DNA of 64,000 nucleotides, from contig NC_079974.1 in assembly GCF_029852145.1 (NCBI RefSeq), positions 22,236,082-22,300,081 of the forward strand, given 5' to 3'. This stretch comes from Microplitis mediator. Its lineage: Eukaryota > Arthropoda > Insecta > Hymenoptera > Braconidae. A program made the translations under genes and the position numbers. Shown here piece after piece: positions 1-10,723 of this stretch (position 1 is the first letter of the stretch; each line of letters begins with the position of its first letter). The notes beneath the pieces were generated by a model. It was not told the DNA's origin, ran no database searches, and saw nothing but the letters and a program-made list of their open reading frames with translations.

Positions 1-562
1 TATAAAACTATGTATCTCCACTTTTAAAATAAGACTAATGATTTTTGATTGTCATAAAAGTATTAGAAATTTTTTTTTTATTTATTTATTTTTCTTTAAG
101 AACTACTTTTAGATCTTAAGTCGTAAGGGTTGCAAGAAAAATAAATAAATGAAGAAAATTTTAATACGATTCTGACGGTTTATGATCATTAGATATTGTG
201 GAAAATTGAGGGATACTCTATTTAAATTTCTTCATGCTTCATTACTTACAAAAAAAATAAATTTTATCAAATTCATTTAAAATTCAGAAATTTTTTTTTT
301 CACTTTTTTTAGGGGGTACCCGATTTTAGCCGCAAAAATAAAAAATTATTGTTTTCAACGGCAACAAAAAATTTTTTCTATTTACTTTGATTATCATTTA
401 AAAAAAAAAAAATATTTGGCGTCTTTGAGTCACAAGGAGGAAAAGGTAAGTTTTATTTCATAATAGTAATTATAAAGTAATTAAGTAATAGATTAAGTTT
501 ATTAATTATTTATGTCAGTGATATTGAGTGAATGAAATTAAAAAAATTGTTTTTATTGGCAG
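1..562. other. AT-rich sequence, no gene recognised
   Basis: Very AT-rich sequence with homopolymer A and T runs. A possible splice donor (AAG before GTAAG) lies near 455 and would be in phase with the WD40 exon at 563. The sequence before it has no ATG and no family match I recognise, so I do not call it an exon. Confidence 0.4.
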
Positions 563-728
563 AAGTATAAAGTAGAACGTAGTTTTGCTACAAAAGATCA
601 CACTGCCAGTATTGGGACAGTATCATCTAGGAAAAATTATTTGGCATCAGGAGCTGCTGATGATTGTATAAATCTTTATGATATGAAAAGTCGTACGGAA
701 TTTGGAAAATTGATTGTCCATCACAACG
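563..728 (+). CDS. Single WD40-repeat exon, PAK1IP1-like (partial gene or fragment)
   Basis: A 166-base open exon sits between a TTGGCAG acceptor and a G|GTAAT donor. It encodes about 55 residues: KYKVERSFATKDHTAS, then NYLASGAADDCINLYDM, then a His-His-Asn end that would be completed to Gly by the next exon. This matches the first WD40 blade of p21-activated-kinase-interacting protein 1 (PAK1IP1/MAK11), a nucleolar ribosome-biogenesis factor. I found no preceding or following exon in the next several kilobases, where 5S-like and transposon sequence starts. It may be an orphan fragment, or an exon of a gene with long introns whose other parts lie outside. Family match is good; functionality is unknown. 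Confidence 0.6.
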
Positions 729-761
729 GTAATTAATCAATCAATTTATTTACGAGTGTGA

Positions 762-925
762 TTAGCGCACGTACTTTCGATGGTTTTTTTTTAATACTTG
801 TTTATTGGTCTTGCATTTTTTGGTGTGGCTGGCCCACGAATTTTTTGTTTCAAAGGTTTTTGGACACTGATTGCATGCAAAAACTCTAAAAATCTCTTGG
901 AGTCGTGGTAGTGGTATTGGTAATT
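762..925 (-). CDS. Possible terminal exon with one C2HC zinc finger
   Basis: On the minus strand a strong polypyrimidine tract and acceptor (TTTTTTCCAG) precede an open frame ending in TAA at 762. It encodes ACNQCPKTFETKNSWASHTK and the following KC, a C-x2-C-x12-H-x3-C pattern. This resembles the single or paired fingers in alternative terminal exons of insect BTB zinc-finger genes such as lola. No partner exon was seen. It faces the PAK1IP1-like exon only 33 bases away. It could be a stray exon or gene debris; identification is tentative. Confidence 0.35.
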
Positions 926-1079
926 CTGGAAAAAAAAAAATTTTTTTCAATTTTAAATTTTATTATTGTTATATTAATTATTTTATACACTTATCATCCT
1001 CCACCGACACGAAACAATCACAAAAGACAACAATCACAAAAGACAACTATTATTTATTTAATTATATTTATTTATTTAG

Positions 1080-1395
1080 ATGCGGCTGAGGCAGCCGTTC
1101 GGCACACGCGTGGGTCGGGCGATCACCGAAGTTAAGTAGCATTGAGCATGGCCACTACTTGGCTGGGTGACCGTTTAGCCACGCGTTGGGTTTGAACGAA
1201 GGTCTCTGATCGTTAGGCGCGGGATGAAGATCCAGTGATCGGTAAAATGGGAATTTTATCGATCACTGGAGCTTCACCCAAACCGAAACTGTACTGGCTA
1301 GGTTTTCTCTGTGGTTTCCCTACGCCACTACACCTTCATTGCACAAGGAAGGTTGTAGGGCATCACCGTAATGATGCAGTGCAGTATATTTAGAT
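1080..1395 (+). mobile_element. 5S-rRNA-derived element (SINE3-like) with hairpin tail
   Basis: Positions about 1112-1195 align closely by eye with the middle and 3' half of eukaryotic 5S rRNA, including CGATCACCGAAGTTAAG (box A region) and TGGCTGGGTGACCG (box C). The first third of 5S is not recognisable. After the 5S-like head, 1227-1275 form a hairpin with arms ATCCAGTGATCG and CGATCACTGGA. A tail follows whose GGTTTTCTCTGTGGTTTCCC resembles 3' tails of non-LTR retrotransposons. A 5S head joined to a LINE-like tail is the plan of SINE3 elements. A plain 5S pseudogene is the alternative. Confidence 0.6.
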
Positions 1396-1526
1396 ACAAT
1401 TATTAGTGATAGTAACTAAATTAATTGTCAAAATATTCAAAATAATTTTGCATTCTTCCAACATAATAAGTCTGCTAATTTGGTCAGTCAAAGTAAGGGT
1501 CAGTTTTTCATATCGGGTTTGAATTA

Positions 1527-1732
1527 CAAACGAGTTGCGTTATGAATCAGTCGACATATTTCTATAGAAGACATTACCCTCCATGACTACGAAAATGATC
1601 ATGTACACACATACGCTTATAAAGTAGGGGAAGTTGAGTACGGCGGTTGACTTCTAAGCAGAAGTGGGGGTACATTCTTAGATTTATGTTCCCCTACACC
1701 CCCGTAAGCAGGTTTATAACGCAACTAGACTG
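1527..1732. mobile_element. TA-flanked MITE, TIR with GCGTTATAA core (copy 1)
   Basis: An approximately 206-base element flanked by TA on both sides. Its ends are diverged inverted repeats around GAGTTGCGTTAT and the reverse complement of TTTATAACGCAACTAGACTG. The interior shares AATCATGTACACAC-type, AAGTAGGGGAAG and CAGAAGTGGGGGTACA blocks with copies at 8179 and 11737. TA target sites point to the Tc1/mariner/pogo superfamily. It has no coding capacity. Confidence 0.7.
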
Positions 1733-3400
1733 TAATATTACCAGTATATATATACCAGCAATAATAATTTGTACCCAGTTTCAAAAACTGGCCCTAATAA
1801 TAATTTTTTAGCGGGCCATTGGTACTGGGGGTAATTGTGCTGAGGCAGATGTGAATCTGGATCCGCGTACCAGCCTGAAACAAAAATCATTATCATTAGT
1901 AATTATTAATGTTAATTAATGACAGTAATTTAGACAATCCTATGTAAATAAACTTATTTATAATTAATTAGTACAGATTATTTAATGATATATAACAGTC
2001 GAGTTTATAAACCTGAAATAAATATTAAATATTTATTAGTCGTAAAATTTAACGCGTATTATTAATTAAGTTAATAATTATAAATTTTATTTAAAATACA
2101 TAAAACAAATGTCAACATTTATTTTTAAAATTATTTTTAAGAATTTTATTGCACCATTTTTTTTTGTATATTAATCATTACTCTCTTGAGGTTGCCCTTA
2201 AAGTTTGACTTATAAGAGCAGAGGGTACATTAAAAATTCGGTGGTTTTCCGCAGGCCATTTTTTTATGGAGGTGCAGACTCGAGGCCCATCTAAACTCTA
2301 TTCCGCACAACTCAGCATTAAATAACCACTGTGGTTCATTTTACTCCACAATATAGTAGAATATATTTTATTCGTAATGTATTAATTAAATATCTGTTAG
2401 TTAACGATCATTAGTTTTTATGATATTGAAAACGTTATAAAAAATATAAAAATTAATCTTAGATACTTCGGACTTACGATATATCAAATTAAAATGATAT
2501 AAAAATGAATTTATTACTGAATAACTTAAAATAATAAGGACTTAAATTTCAAAAGCCTACTTTTTATCTATACCTGATAAGGATAATTTTAAAAATATAT
2601 TTGTAATTAATAAATTTTCGTATAAGCATAAACTTAGAATAATTAAGTATTAATTTTAATTAATAGAAAATATAAAAAACATCGTTTTAAAAGTTATAGT
2701 TCTAATAAATAACAAATACTCAATAGGCAATGATTTGAAAAATTGCATTAAAATCATGATTCACTGATAAGAGCATAGAAATAAAATTTAATAGAAGTTG
2801 TAGGTGAGGTAAGCAAGAGGAAGAATGACAGGTAATACAAAACAAATTTTTTTGTATTATATTTGTTATATATATATTTTTTTTAAATTATATAAATTAT
2901 AATTTCACGCCTCGATTTTTAATTATATATATAAATATTTTTAATTATATATATTATTATTTATAATGTTTTATAATATTATTTATAATAATAAATACAA
3001 TGACACAAGTTGAGGATACCCACAGAATGGAGTAAAAAAGTTGTAGGTGCCGCTGTTATTTTCTTCTTTCGATCATTTTACCACACATTGGAGTAGATTG
3101 TACAAGTAATCTGGTATTGTATACTCCAAAAATAGTAACAGATACCAATTCATATAAAATTGTGTGGTTCCCAAAACCACAAAATAAGTATTTTATACTA
3201 CATTGAGTAGTTGTGGAAACTACAAAGTTTTACTACATTACAGTAGTAAGCAGAACTCCTATAGTAGTAAAATATCACGCACACTGTGGCTTATGTTACT
3301 ACAGTTGTCATTGCGACGACCACAAAGTGTAGTAAAATTTTTACTAGTTTGGTGTGGTAAATTCTACTCCAGCATTTTTTCCCGTGCACACACACTCTCT
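1733..3400. other. Non-coding AT-rich sequence with decayed repeats
   Basis: No gene recognised. The stretch 3040-3370 contains many ACTAC, GTAGT and CCACA words in both orientations (for example GTGGTTCCCAAAACCAC), suggesting a decayed inverted-repeat element. Around 2235-2360 similar TCCGCA and CTCCACA words occur. The rest is low-complexity AT sequence. Confidence 0.35.
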
Positions 3401-3410
3401 TTAAAAAACC

Positions 3411-3595
3411 GTCCACCGGACGTTAAACCTTTAACCTTAATAAACCTTGATAAAAAACCGTCCACCGGACGTTAAACCTTATTTTTCTTAATTACTAATT
3501 TTAAAAAACCGTCCACCGGACGTTAACCCGCATATTCTTAATTCTAATGTCCACCGGACATATCTTAAACCTAACTTATATTTTGTCCACCGGAC
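3411..3595. repeat. Cluster of five GTCCACCGGAC palindromic motifs
   Basis: The near-palindrome GTCCACCGGAC occurs exactly at 3411, 3460, 3511, 3549 and 3585, spaced 49, 51, 38 and 36 bases. The first three are also embedded in a longer shared context (AAAAAACC before, GTTAA after). Flanks between motifs are otherwise unlike each other. No gene is near. Confidence 0.8.
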
Positions 3596-4367
3596 TTACA
3601 TCACAAACACAATTTCTTTTAATTAACATTACTTGACTCTACTTTCATTTTGAACTTTTAATATCATCACAATCTTTTTCACCCAAAATTTTATGACTCT
3701 AATTTCCAATATAAAATTTCCACATTAACTCATTCCGATTACAATTTACCACTCCCTTAGTTTTCAATTAACTCACTGATTTTACACATATTAATTAATT
3801 AATTTGTTGTTTAAATTAAGTATTAATTAATTAATTTTCCCTTATAATTTTCCACTGATAATTTTCCCACTAGTTAATTTGCCACTATTTTTATACATTA
3901 ATTTACTTCACAATAAAATAATCCGTTTCTTTCCATTTTACTCAATAACAATTTATCAAAATTCTAGCGTCCTTTTTATGACTTCATTTTATTTGGATAT
4001 TTTAATTAATTAACTTAAAATTAATTTGTAATTAAATCACGACTAGAATTACGTTATGACTTGACTAGTAATTCGGCCATTGAGTTGGCGTTACTCGGGT
4101 CCTGAATTTTACTGACGGATTCGATTAAATTAAAGTTTATTTATGAATTAATTCAGCCACTGGAATAAATTCCGGCCTCAATTAGTTTATTAACGTTATC
4201 GAATAATTTATTTATTTATTTTTTTTTTTGTATAAAAAATTGGACTTAATATTTTTTTTTTATTTGACTCAAACTGTTGATAATAAAAAATTGAAAAATG
4301 ATACGGACATGGACGAAATTTATTTAAAAGCTCATATTTAGTAAATAAATTTTTTATATTAATTTAT
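3596..4367. other. AT-rich sequence, no gene
   Basis: Low-complexity AT-rich sequence with repeated TTAATTAATT words. No open frame, splice structure or repeat family was recognised. Confidence 0.4.
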
Positions 4368-4557
4368 ATGAGTGCGAATGTAGCATACATCAGACAATTC
4401 ATAAATTTTAAATAAATAAATAATGAAACTTAAAAAAATGCGCGAACTAATTTTTCATTTATCTAAACACGCATTAGTTAATTTTATTCTATTTACATTT
4501 TGTTTATTTATTCAAATATTTTAAAAATTGCCACTTGTCAGTTACATTTACACTCAT
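4368..4557. mobile_element. MITE family B, copy 1
   Basis: A 190-base element whose ends are inverted copies of ATGAGTGTGAATGTAGCAGA, about 30 bases long and slightly diverged here. The flanking 8-mers TAATTTAT and TAATTTCT match at 7 of 8 positions, consistent with a decayed target-site duplication. Two more copies lie at 5565 and 5941. Confidence 0.7.
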
Positions 4558-5384
4558 TAATTTCTTTTTAATATTTGAGAAAAAAAGGCATTTTTTTGCT
4601 AGAGTTAAAGATAACGAAAGCATTGATGAATTCCTGCAAAGCAAAAAGTCATATATTATTAAATAAAATTTTTTAAATAGCAAAGCGAGATGAGACAATT
4701 ATTATAATCGACCATAAGTAATTATTTCAATAGTAAATTTTTAAAAAATAAACCGCCATCTTATAAAATACGAAATATTATCACTAAATTAAAGCTGAAA
4801 ATAAAATTATAAATTTATCAATTGTTTTATTCAAATAAAAGTCAATGAAATTTTTTTGCAAAAATAAATATGTAGTTTTAGAAACAATACCCTTTTGCTC
4901 CATTCTCCTTCGGTGAAGATAAATTGTCTTTGCTGCGAAAATCACAAAAATAACACTTATTTATATTTTATTTTTGAAACCGCACAATAATTTGTTTTTT
5001 TTTTTATTTTTAATTCACTTTTATCACATCCAATATGACATCAAACAAAATCTTTAGACAGGTAAGTAACATTATCACTGATTTGTTATCATTATCACAT
5101 TCATTAAATCTTGTCCTTTTCCAATCACTAGAATGTTTTTTGTTCTCTTTTATCTGCAACAAAAAAATTAAACAAATTTGTTAGTAAAATTATATATATA
5201 AATATGAAGAATACGCGCCAATTTTTAAAAATAAAATTATCAGATAAAGAAAAATTTTGATATTTTTAAATAAATAAATTAAGTATTTATTTAAAAAATA
5301 AAAAATTTTAATGCATGGGAATTAAAAATTTTGGCGCTCATATTTTTAAAATTGATTTTTTTTTTATTAACACATTAAATCTTT

Positions 5385-5787
5385 ACGATCCTGAAGTAAA
5401 AGGACAATTAAAAATTTTTGGATTTTTTTTCACCAAATCAATTACAAAAAAACAAGAAACTAAAAATGTGCACATGAAGAAAATTTAAAAAACTGCAGGT
5501 GCAATTTTTTAAAATGTTTTTTTTTTTATGGTTTATCGTCTAAAAAAAAATCCAAAAATTATTAATGATTGTGAATGTAGCAGACACCAGACAAATTTAA
5601 AATTATGAATAAATAGAGTAAATAATTTTTTAAAAAATATTTATAAAAAATGCACTTATGAATATTCAAATTTTTTAAATTTCATTTTAATTATTATTTA
5701 CTTTATTTATTAATCATTTTAAATTTGTCTGATGTCTGCTACATTCACACTCATAAATTATTAGACGTCTGCTAACTTCAGTATCAT
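5385..5787. mobile_element. MITE family A, copy 1, split by a family B insertion
   Basis: The left part (5385-5564) and right part (5755-5787, ending GACGTCTGCTAACTTCAGTA) together make one family A element. A family B element occupies 5565-5754. The flanking 8-mers AAATCTTT and AAATTTTT match at 7 of 8. Family A is defined by the copies at 24414, 31157, 34397, 35421 and 61313, whose 8-base target-site duplications are perfect. Confidence 0.75.
5565..5754. mobile_element. MITE family B, copy 2, inserted into a family A element
   Basis: A 190-base element with long terminal inverted repeats (left GAATGTAGCAGACACCAGAC, right the complement with GTCTGATGTCTGCTACATTC). It interrupts a family A MITE, and the host sequence AAATTATTA is present on both sides, giving a 9-base target-site duplication. 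This orders the two insertions: A first, B later. Confidence 0.8.
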
Positions 5788-5940
5788 AAATTTTTCAGAA
5801 ATCTGCGACTTTCTATTTCATCTAATTTTTAAATATATATGTATTATGAAAATCACGTTTTTCTCCATAATCACAGGGAAAAAAAAATAAAATATATATA
5901 CCCGCCAATATATATAAAATATGTAGAAATTTTAAATTTA

Positions 5941-6145
5941 ATGAGTGTAAATGTAGCAGACATCAGACAAATTTCAAATTATAAATAAATAGAGTAAATA
6001 ATTAATGCAATAATTTTTTAAAAAATGCGCATTTAAAAAATTTTAAAATTAATAAATGTACTTTTTCAAAATATTATTTTTTAATTATTTACTCTATTTA
6101 TTTATAATTTTAAATTTGTCTGATGTCTACTACATTCACACTCAT
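5941..6145. mobile_element. MITE family B, copy 3, with perfect 8-base target duplication
   Basis: A 205-base element with the same terminal inverted repeats as copies 1 and 2. TAAATTTA lies immediately outside both ends. Long inverted repeats with 8-9-base duplications suggest hAT-like (8 bases) or Mutator-like (9 bases) mobilisation. Confidence 0.8.
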
Positions 6146-6176
6146 TAAATTTAACTAAAGTCTGCATTAAAAAATC

Positions 6177-6376
6177 ATGATCCTGAAGTTAGCAGACAAT
6201 TGACAATTTTCGGATTTTTTTTTAAACAAATCAAATATAAAAAAAAAAATAAAAATGTGCACAAGTAGAAAATTAAAAAAACTATATGTGCAATTTTTTC
6301 AAATATTTTTTTTTTTATAATTTAACATTTTTAAAAAAATCCGAAAATTATTAAAAGTCGGCTAATTTCAGTATTT
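6177..6376. mobile_element. MITE family A, copy 2
   Basis: The left end reads ATGATCCTGAAGTTAGCAGA. The interior has the family-typical A-rich and T-rich blocks around ATGTGCACAAGTAGAAA. The right end (GTCGGCTAATTTCAGTAT) is degenerate, so the boundary is approximate. Confidence 0.65.
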
Positions 6377-6785
6377 TAAAAAAATAAACTCAAAATCATT
6401 TTTAAATAAATTATTCCATATGAAAAAAAAAAAAATTCCAAAACCTAACCTCCAATTTCCATTTTACTAAAATTTAACAATTCAAGTCTCGATAAAAAAT
6501 AATATTAATTTTTAAAAAAAATAAATAATAAAAAAATAAAAATTTTATAAATGTTTGTATTTTATATCAAATTAAATTTTTTTTAATTTGACGATAAAAA
6601 TTTGAAAAAATCAATTTTTCATAATTTTGGGCTGGTCCATTTTGCCCCAGGTGTCATGCGTGGGCTGAAAATGCGCAAATATATCGGATTTATAGTAATT
6701 AGACGAAAAAAAAAAAATTTTTTTTTATGGAATTTTGGGGGTACCCCGTTTTGCCCACCCTACTCCCTTTTGCCCCTCCCTTCCC
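6377..6785. other. AT-rich sequence with a GCCCC-type repeat trace
   Basis: No gene recognised. Words such as CCATTTTGCCCCA and CCGTTTTGCCC at about 6640-6775 belong to the same repeat vocabulary as the arrays at 45.5-46.5 kb and the hairpin at 61.56 kb. Confidence 0.35.
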
Positions 6786-8764
6786 TACGAACATTTACTT
6801 GGGATAAAAAATCTCAAACATTGGTCAAAAAGTCTGGAATATGAAGCGGTCAAGGCAAATTACCAACAATGGTATCACCAGAAAAATATCGAGCTAGATT
6901 TATAGCTGCTATGCACAGATATTTTTTCCTGTACTAAACAGATGGATTGGGCTAGGTCGTGGTGTCGAGGTAATAATTTTAATAATGAACTTGCAGTATA
7001 ATTTGCATATAATAATTAGTATTAATTATACAATACTCTTGTTTTTATGCTAATGTCATTGTGATTTTTTGCAGTATATTTACGTACTCATACATATAAT
7101 CTATATGTATATATATATATATTATAATTTATACTAAATTAATAAAATTATTGATAATTTGGTAATTTTGGATTCTAAATTTTTAAACTTTAACATAAAC
7201 CGTAACCCTTTTGAGCTTGAAAAGCTCATAAGAAAAGAGAAACAAAGGTATTTTCGAGCTCGAAAATGTATTTATACTAATGTTTTCGAGCTCCTAGAGC
7301 TCGAAAACAGCGGGAAGTTTGGGGGCTGGCCTGCAGAGCCAACCGATGCTCAGATTTTTTTTTTCTGTTTTTTCCCCATAATTATATACATATGTAATAT
7401 TTAAAATAATCGTTAAATAAACAACGTAATTATAGAGAGATATATTAAAATCTATAGATAGCCGGAAAATATATTAAGTTCTCTGAGAATTGAGAATAAT
7501 AAGTATTGTTTTTGTATAGATTTTTTAATGTCATTTACAACGAATTTATTTACATGACAGAATAATCAATTGTAACAATAGAGTTTAACTTTAACTGGTA
7601 ATAATAAAAATAATAGTAAATAAAGTAAACAAAACATTAAATGATACTGAAGGTAGGATATTTAACCACGTGTCGTAATACTTTACGAGGTGGGACCTAT
7701 ATATTAATTAATATTTATAATGATAATCGATTAACAATCAATGATAATAATTAATAATAATAATAATAATAATAGCTTTATTATCATCATCAACAACGGT
7801 TGAGTTTTGTTTGGAGACAAAAAAACTATGAAGCTTTCGTGCAAGCATACCTGAGCAAAATAATTCAAATAAGTGTATTATTATTATCATGATAATAATT
7901 CATCTTTGAATAATAATAATTTTAAAAATCAGTAATATTTATAACAGGCAGTTATTTGAATCTCTATTACTCGCAATTACAGCTCACGCTCTTCGATTAA
8001 GCTTTGATAAAAAATGATAATTATATTGCATATTCATAATTACATTATTAGTCTATAAGAAGTATCGTCCAGCTCATTTTTCATCATCTTTTTTCCTACG
8101 ACTAAAATAATAATAAAAAAAAAAAAAAAGTTGCTAATTGTACGTGGAAGTAAATTATTTTATCTTTATTATCAATTACAGTGGAGTCGCGTTGTAAGTC
8201 CGCCGACTTATATTTCTTGGAAGACATTCCCCCTCTATGCTACGAAAATAATCATGTACACACTCACACGCTTGTAAAGTAGGGGAAGTGTGAGTTACGG
8301 CGTTCAACCGCTGAGCAGAAGTGGGGGTACAGGAATTCTTAGAATTATATTCCCCTACACCCCTGTAGGCGCACTTATAACGCGATTCGACAGTAGTTAT
8401 TATTATTATTATGATTAATATTATAAAATCAGTGAATAACGTTGAAACAATAACGATTTTTTTCTTTCAGGACTTAGTTCGGCCGAACACGTCCACAGTA
8501 AAAAAACTAAACAAGGTTTCTTTAAAACATTGAAGTAAATAAACTGTGTTTTTTAAACAATAAACCAATCAATAGATCGAATAGACTAATTCATATTTTT
8601 GTAGGGAATTACCGTGTAAAATGACTCAGTAAAAAATAAAAAATGATTTAGTAAAATTTATTTATTTAAAATTTTACTATAATTTAAATTTTGCCGCCAC
8701 TTATTTAAATTTATAAAAATCTTCAGCCGGTAATTAATTGATTAATTATTATAACTACATGTTC
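6786..8764 (+). repeat. Segmental duplication, copy A (with a 376-base insertion)
   Basis: Nearly identical by eye to 10724-12322. Copy A contains an extra 376 bases at about 6920-7295 that copy B lacks. At 6840 copy A has TGA where copy B reads TTA, so the open frame TFTWDKKxQTLVKKSGI stops here but continues in copy B. The duplicated segment includes a TA-flanked MITE. Confidence 0.85.
8179..8393. mobile_element. TA-flanked MITE, TIR with GCGTTATAA core (copy 2)
   Basis: A 215-base element flanked by TA. Left end CAGTGGAGTCGCGTTGTAAG; right end is the reverse complement of CTGTCGAATCGCGTTATAAG. It is part of the duplicated segment, so copy 3 at 11737 arose with the segment and not by separate transposition. 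Confidence 0.8.
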
Positions 8765-8897
8765 AACGATCTCTTTCAAAATTATCGTAAAGTCAATTCT
8801 TTGACCGCTAGGGCCACTTAAATCAATTAAAATTTTTTTTTTAACTTGTAATTATTATTAATTACTTCAAGTGATTATATCTTGTGAACTAAATACT

Positions 8898-10164
8898 TTA
8901 GGGTGTTTTTAAAAGAGACAAAAATTGTAGGAAATTAAATTTCCTTTTTGCAACGAGCACCCATGACATCAATTTTTTTTCAATAGTTCCTGAAATATTG
9001 GAAAGTAAAAAAAATATTCAAAATTAAATTTTGAGTGAAAAAAAAAAAGTAAATTTTCCATAAGGATGTTTTTAAATTTTCTAAAGAGAAGAATAAATTT
9101 TTTATTAAAAAAAAAATACTTACCCTGTTGCGAGCTATTGAAACCAATGGACGAGCACTCATCGTTAATATTTTTCATACAGCTAATTTTTCGCGCTTTT
9201 TCCAAATAGAAAGCCGCTTCATTGAGACAATCTTGCAACGTAGAGCAAACGCCTTCACCCCCATCATCACTGGGAAAAGAAACCTGGCTTAGAGATGAGC
9301 AAAGAGTTACAGGTGAGCTCGAAATCTTTTGCGGTGATGACTGTTGGCTATAATTTAGAGGACTCTAAAAATAAATTAATTAAATAATTTTAATTATCAA
9401 AAAAATATATCCTATTTTAAAATTATTCTTTAATAATTTCACCTCCTCCTTGATATTTGATTGGCTTTCCCGCTTAGATATTTCCGGCACTGTACGACAC
9501 CGCGTAAAAGAAGATTCCAGAAAACTATTATAACTAATCTTACTCTCGCTCATTAATTCAAAATTACTTTCCTCTAAATTAATTTTAACATCTCGCAACT
9601 CATCAACTATCGCATCAATTTCTTGGCCGCCATCTTGTCTCTCAACGTCACCATCTTTATCACCCTTGCCACAATTATTTATCAAAAGAATGAACTGCTC
9701 CAGCACATCTCTAATAAAAACACTTGAATCGTTATCCAATTGCGGCAGCAAATTACTTCCAGACTCAATAAATTTATCGTCATTAATACTCGTTGAGCTG
9801 CCGCTTAAAAATTTACCGGTACCGCTGATGTTCCACATTGACGCATTGGTATCTTCTTGCGGACATATGCAATTTGAAATTTTCAATTCCAAATCTGCTT
9901 TGAAATCGGAATGATCACATTCTATTGTGACGCGTAAATTACGTTCATTATTTTTAAACTCACTTTTTATTTTATCAAATTTTTTTAATTGGAACCCGAT
10001 CGATTGCAACAAACAAATTAATGACGTCGTGTCTATATTTGATTCCCGGTTTTGATTACTCACGAAATTATCATTATTGTTGTTATTACTTTTTCTAATG
10101 ACGATAAACTAAATAATTGGATGACCCAATCAATAAATTTACTTCTTATTAGACTATTGCCCAT
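8898..10164 (-). CDS. Unknown protein, three exons, apparent frameshift near the start
   Basis: I do not recognise this gene. Three exons join in phase on the minus strand: 10063-9443, 9364-9124 and 8989-8898, with donors GAG|GTGAAA and G|GTAAGT and acceptors TTTTTAG and ATTTCAG. They give about 317 residues, rich in Asp, Glu, Ser and Asn, with no signal peptide or membrane segment. The main frame has no in-frame ATG after the upstream stop; it only opens with GTG at 10063. A second frame starts with a good ATG at 10164 (MGNSLIRSKFIDWVIQLFSL) and ends at 10060, overlapping it. One base missing from the A5 run at 10090-10094 (minus strand) would explain both. This is an assembly error or a disabled gene. 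Another reading is a missed upstream exon using the TTATTTAG acceptor. Confidence 0.6.
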
Positions 10165-10308
10165 TTTCTGTATACGCGTCCATTTTATCGAGATTCTAAA
10201 TCACAACTGATCTACAAATTCAATTTTTCCTTTTCTTTCACTACACAATTTTATTTTAGTATTTTATGAGTATTTGTATATGTAAATATATATATATATA
10301 TATATATG

Positions 10309-10381
<73 letters not shown>

Positions 10382-10723
10382 ACATATATATATATTTAAT
10401 GTAAACAAGTAATTAGGGATTAGGGATTACGAGAATTTTTTTTTTTATTTTATGTAGAAAAATATTTTAAACTAGAATTGTATTTTACTGCGCAAGTCTA
10501 TCGCAGATGATTATTTCTGTATGCATTTTTATAGTCACAGTAAAATCACTTAAATCGCAAAGCTTTGTCGCATTCATGATTTAAATGATTTCTCAAATTT
10601 ATTTAAAAGGATTTTTTTTTTGGTATCAAATCAACTTGTATTAGAAATCATTGGTAAATTATTTATATTAAATAAATATAAATATAATAATAATAATATT
10701 TATAATTATAATTTCAGATTATA
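10165..10723. repeat. AT microsatellite and AT-rich spacer
   Basis: A long (TA)n tract with TATGTGTGTACATA interruptions covers about 10281-10395. The rest is AT-rich with no gene recognised. A pyrimidine-poor CAG acceptor-like site at 10717 precedes the open frame of copy B. Confidence 0.6.

Noticed and set aside
1112..1195. Functional 5S rRNA gene
   Set aside because: The first third of 5S is missing or unrecognisable, the terminal stem cannot form, and no T-run terminator follows at the right distance.
3411..3595. CRISPR array
   Set aside because: The repeat is 11 bases, spacers vary from 25 to 40 bases, there are no cas genes, and the DNA is eukaryotic.
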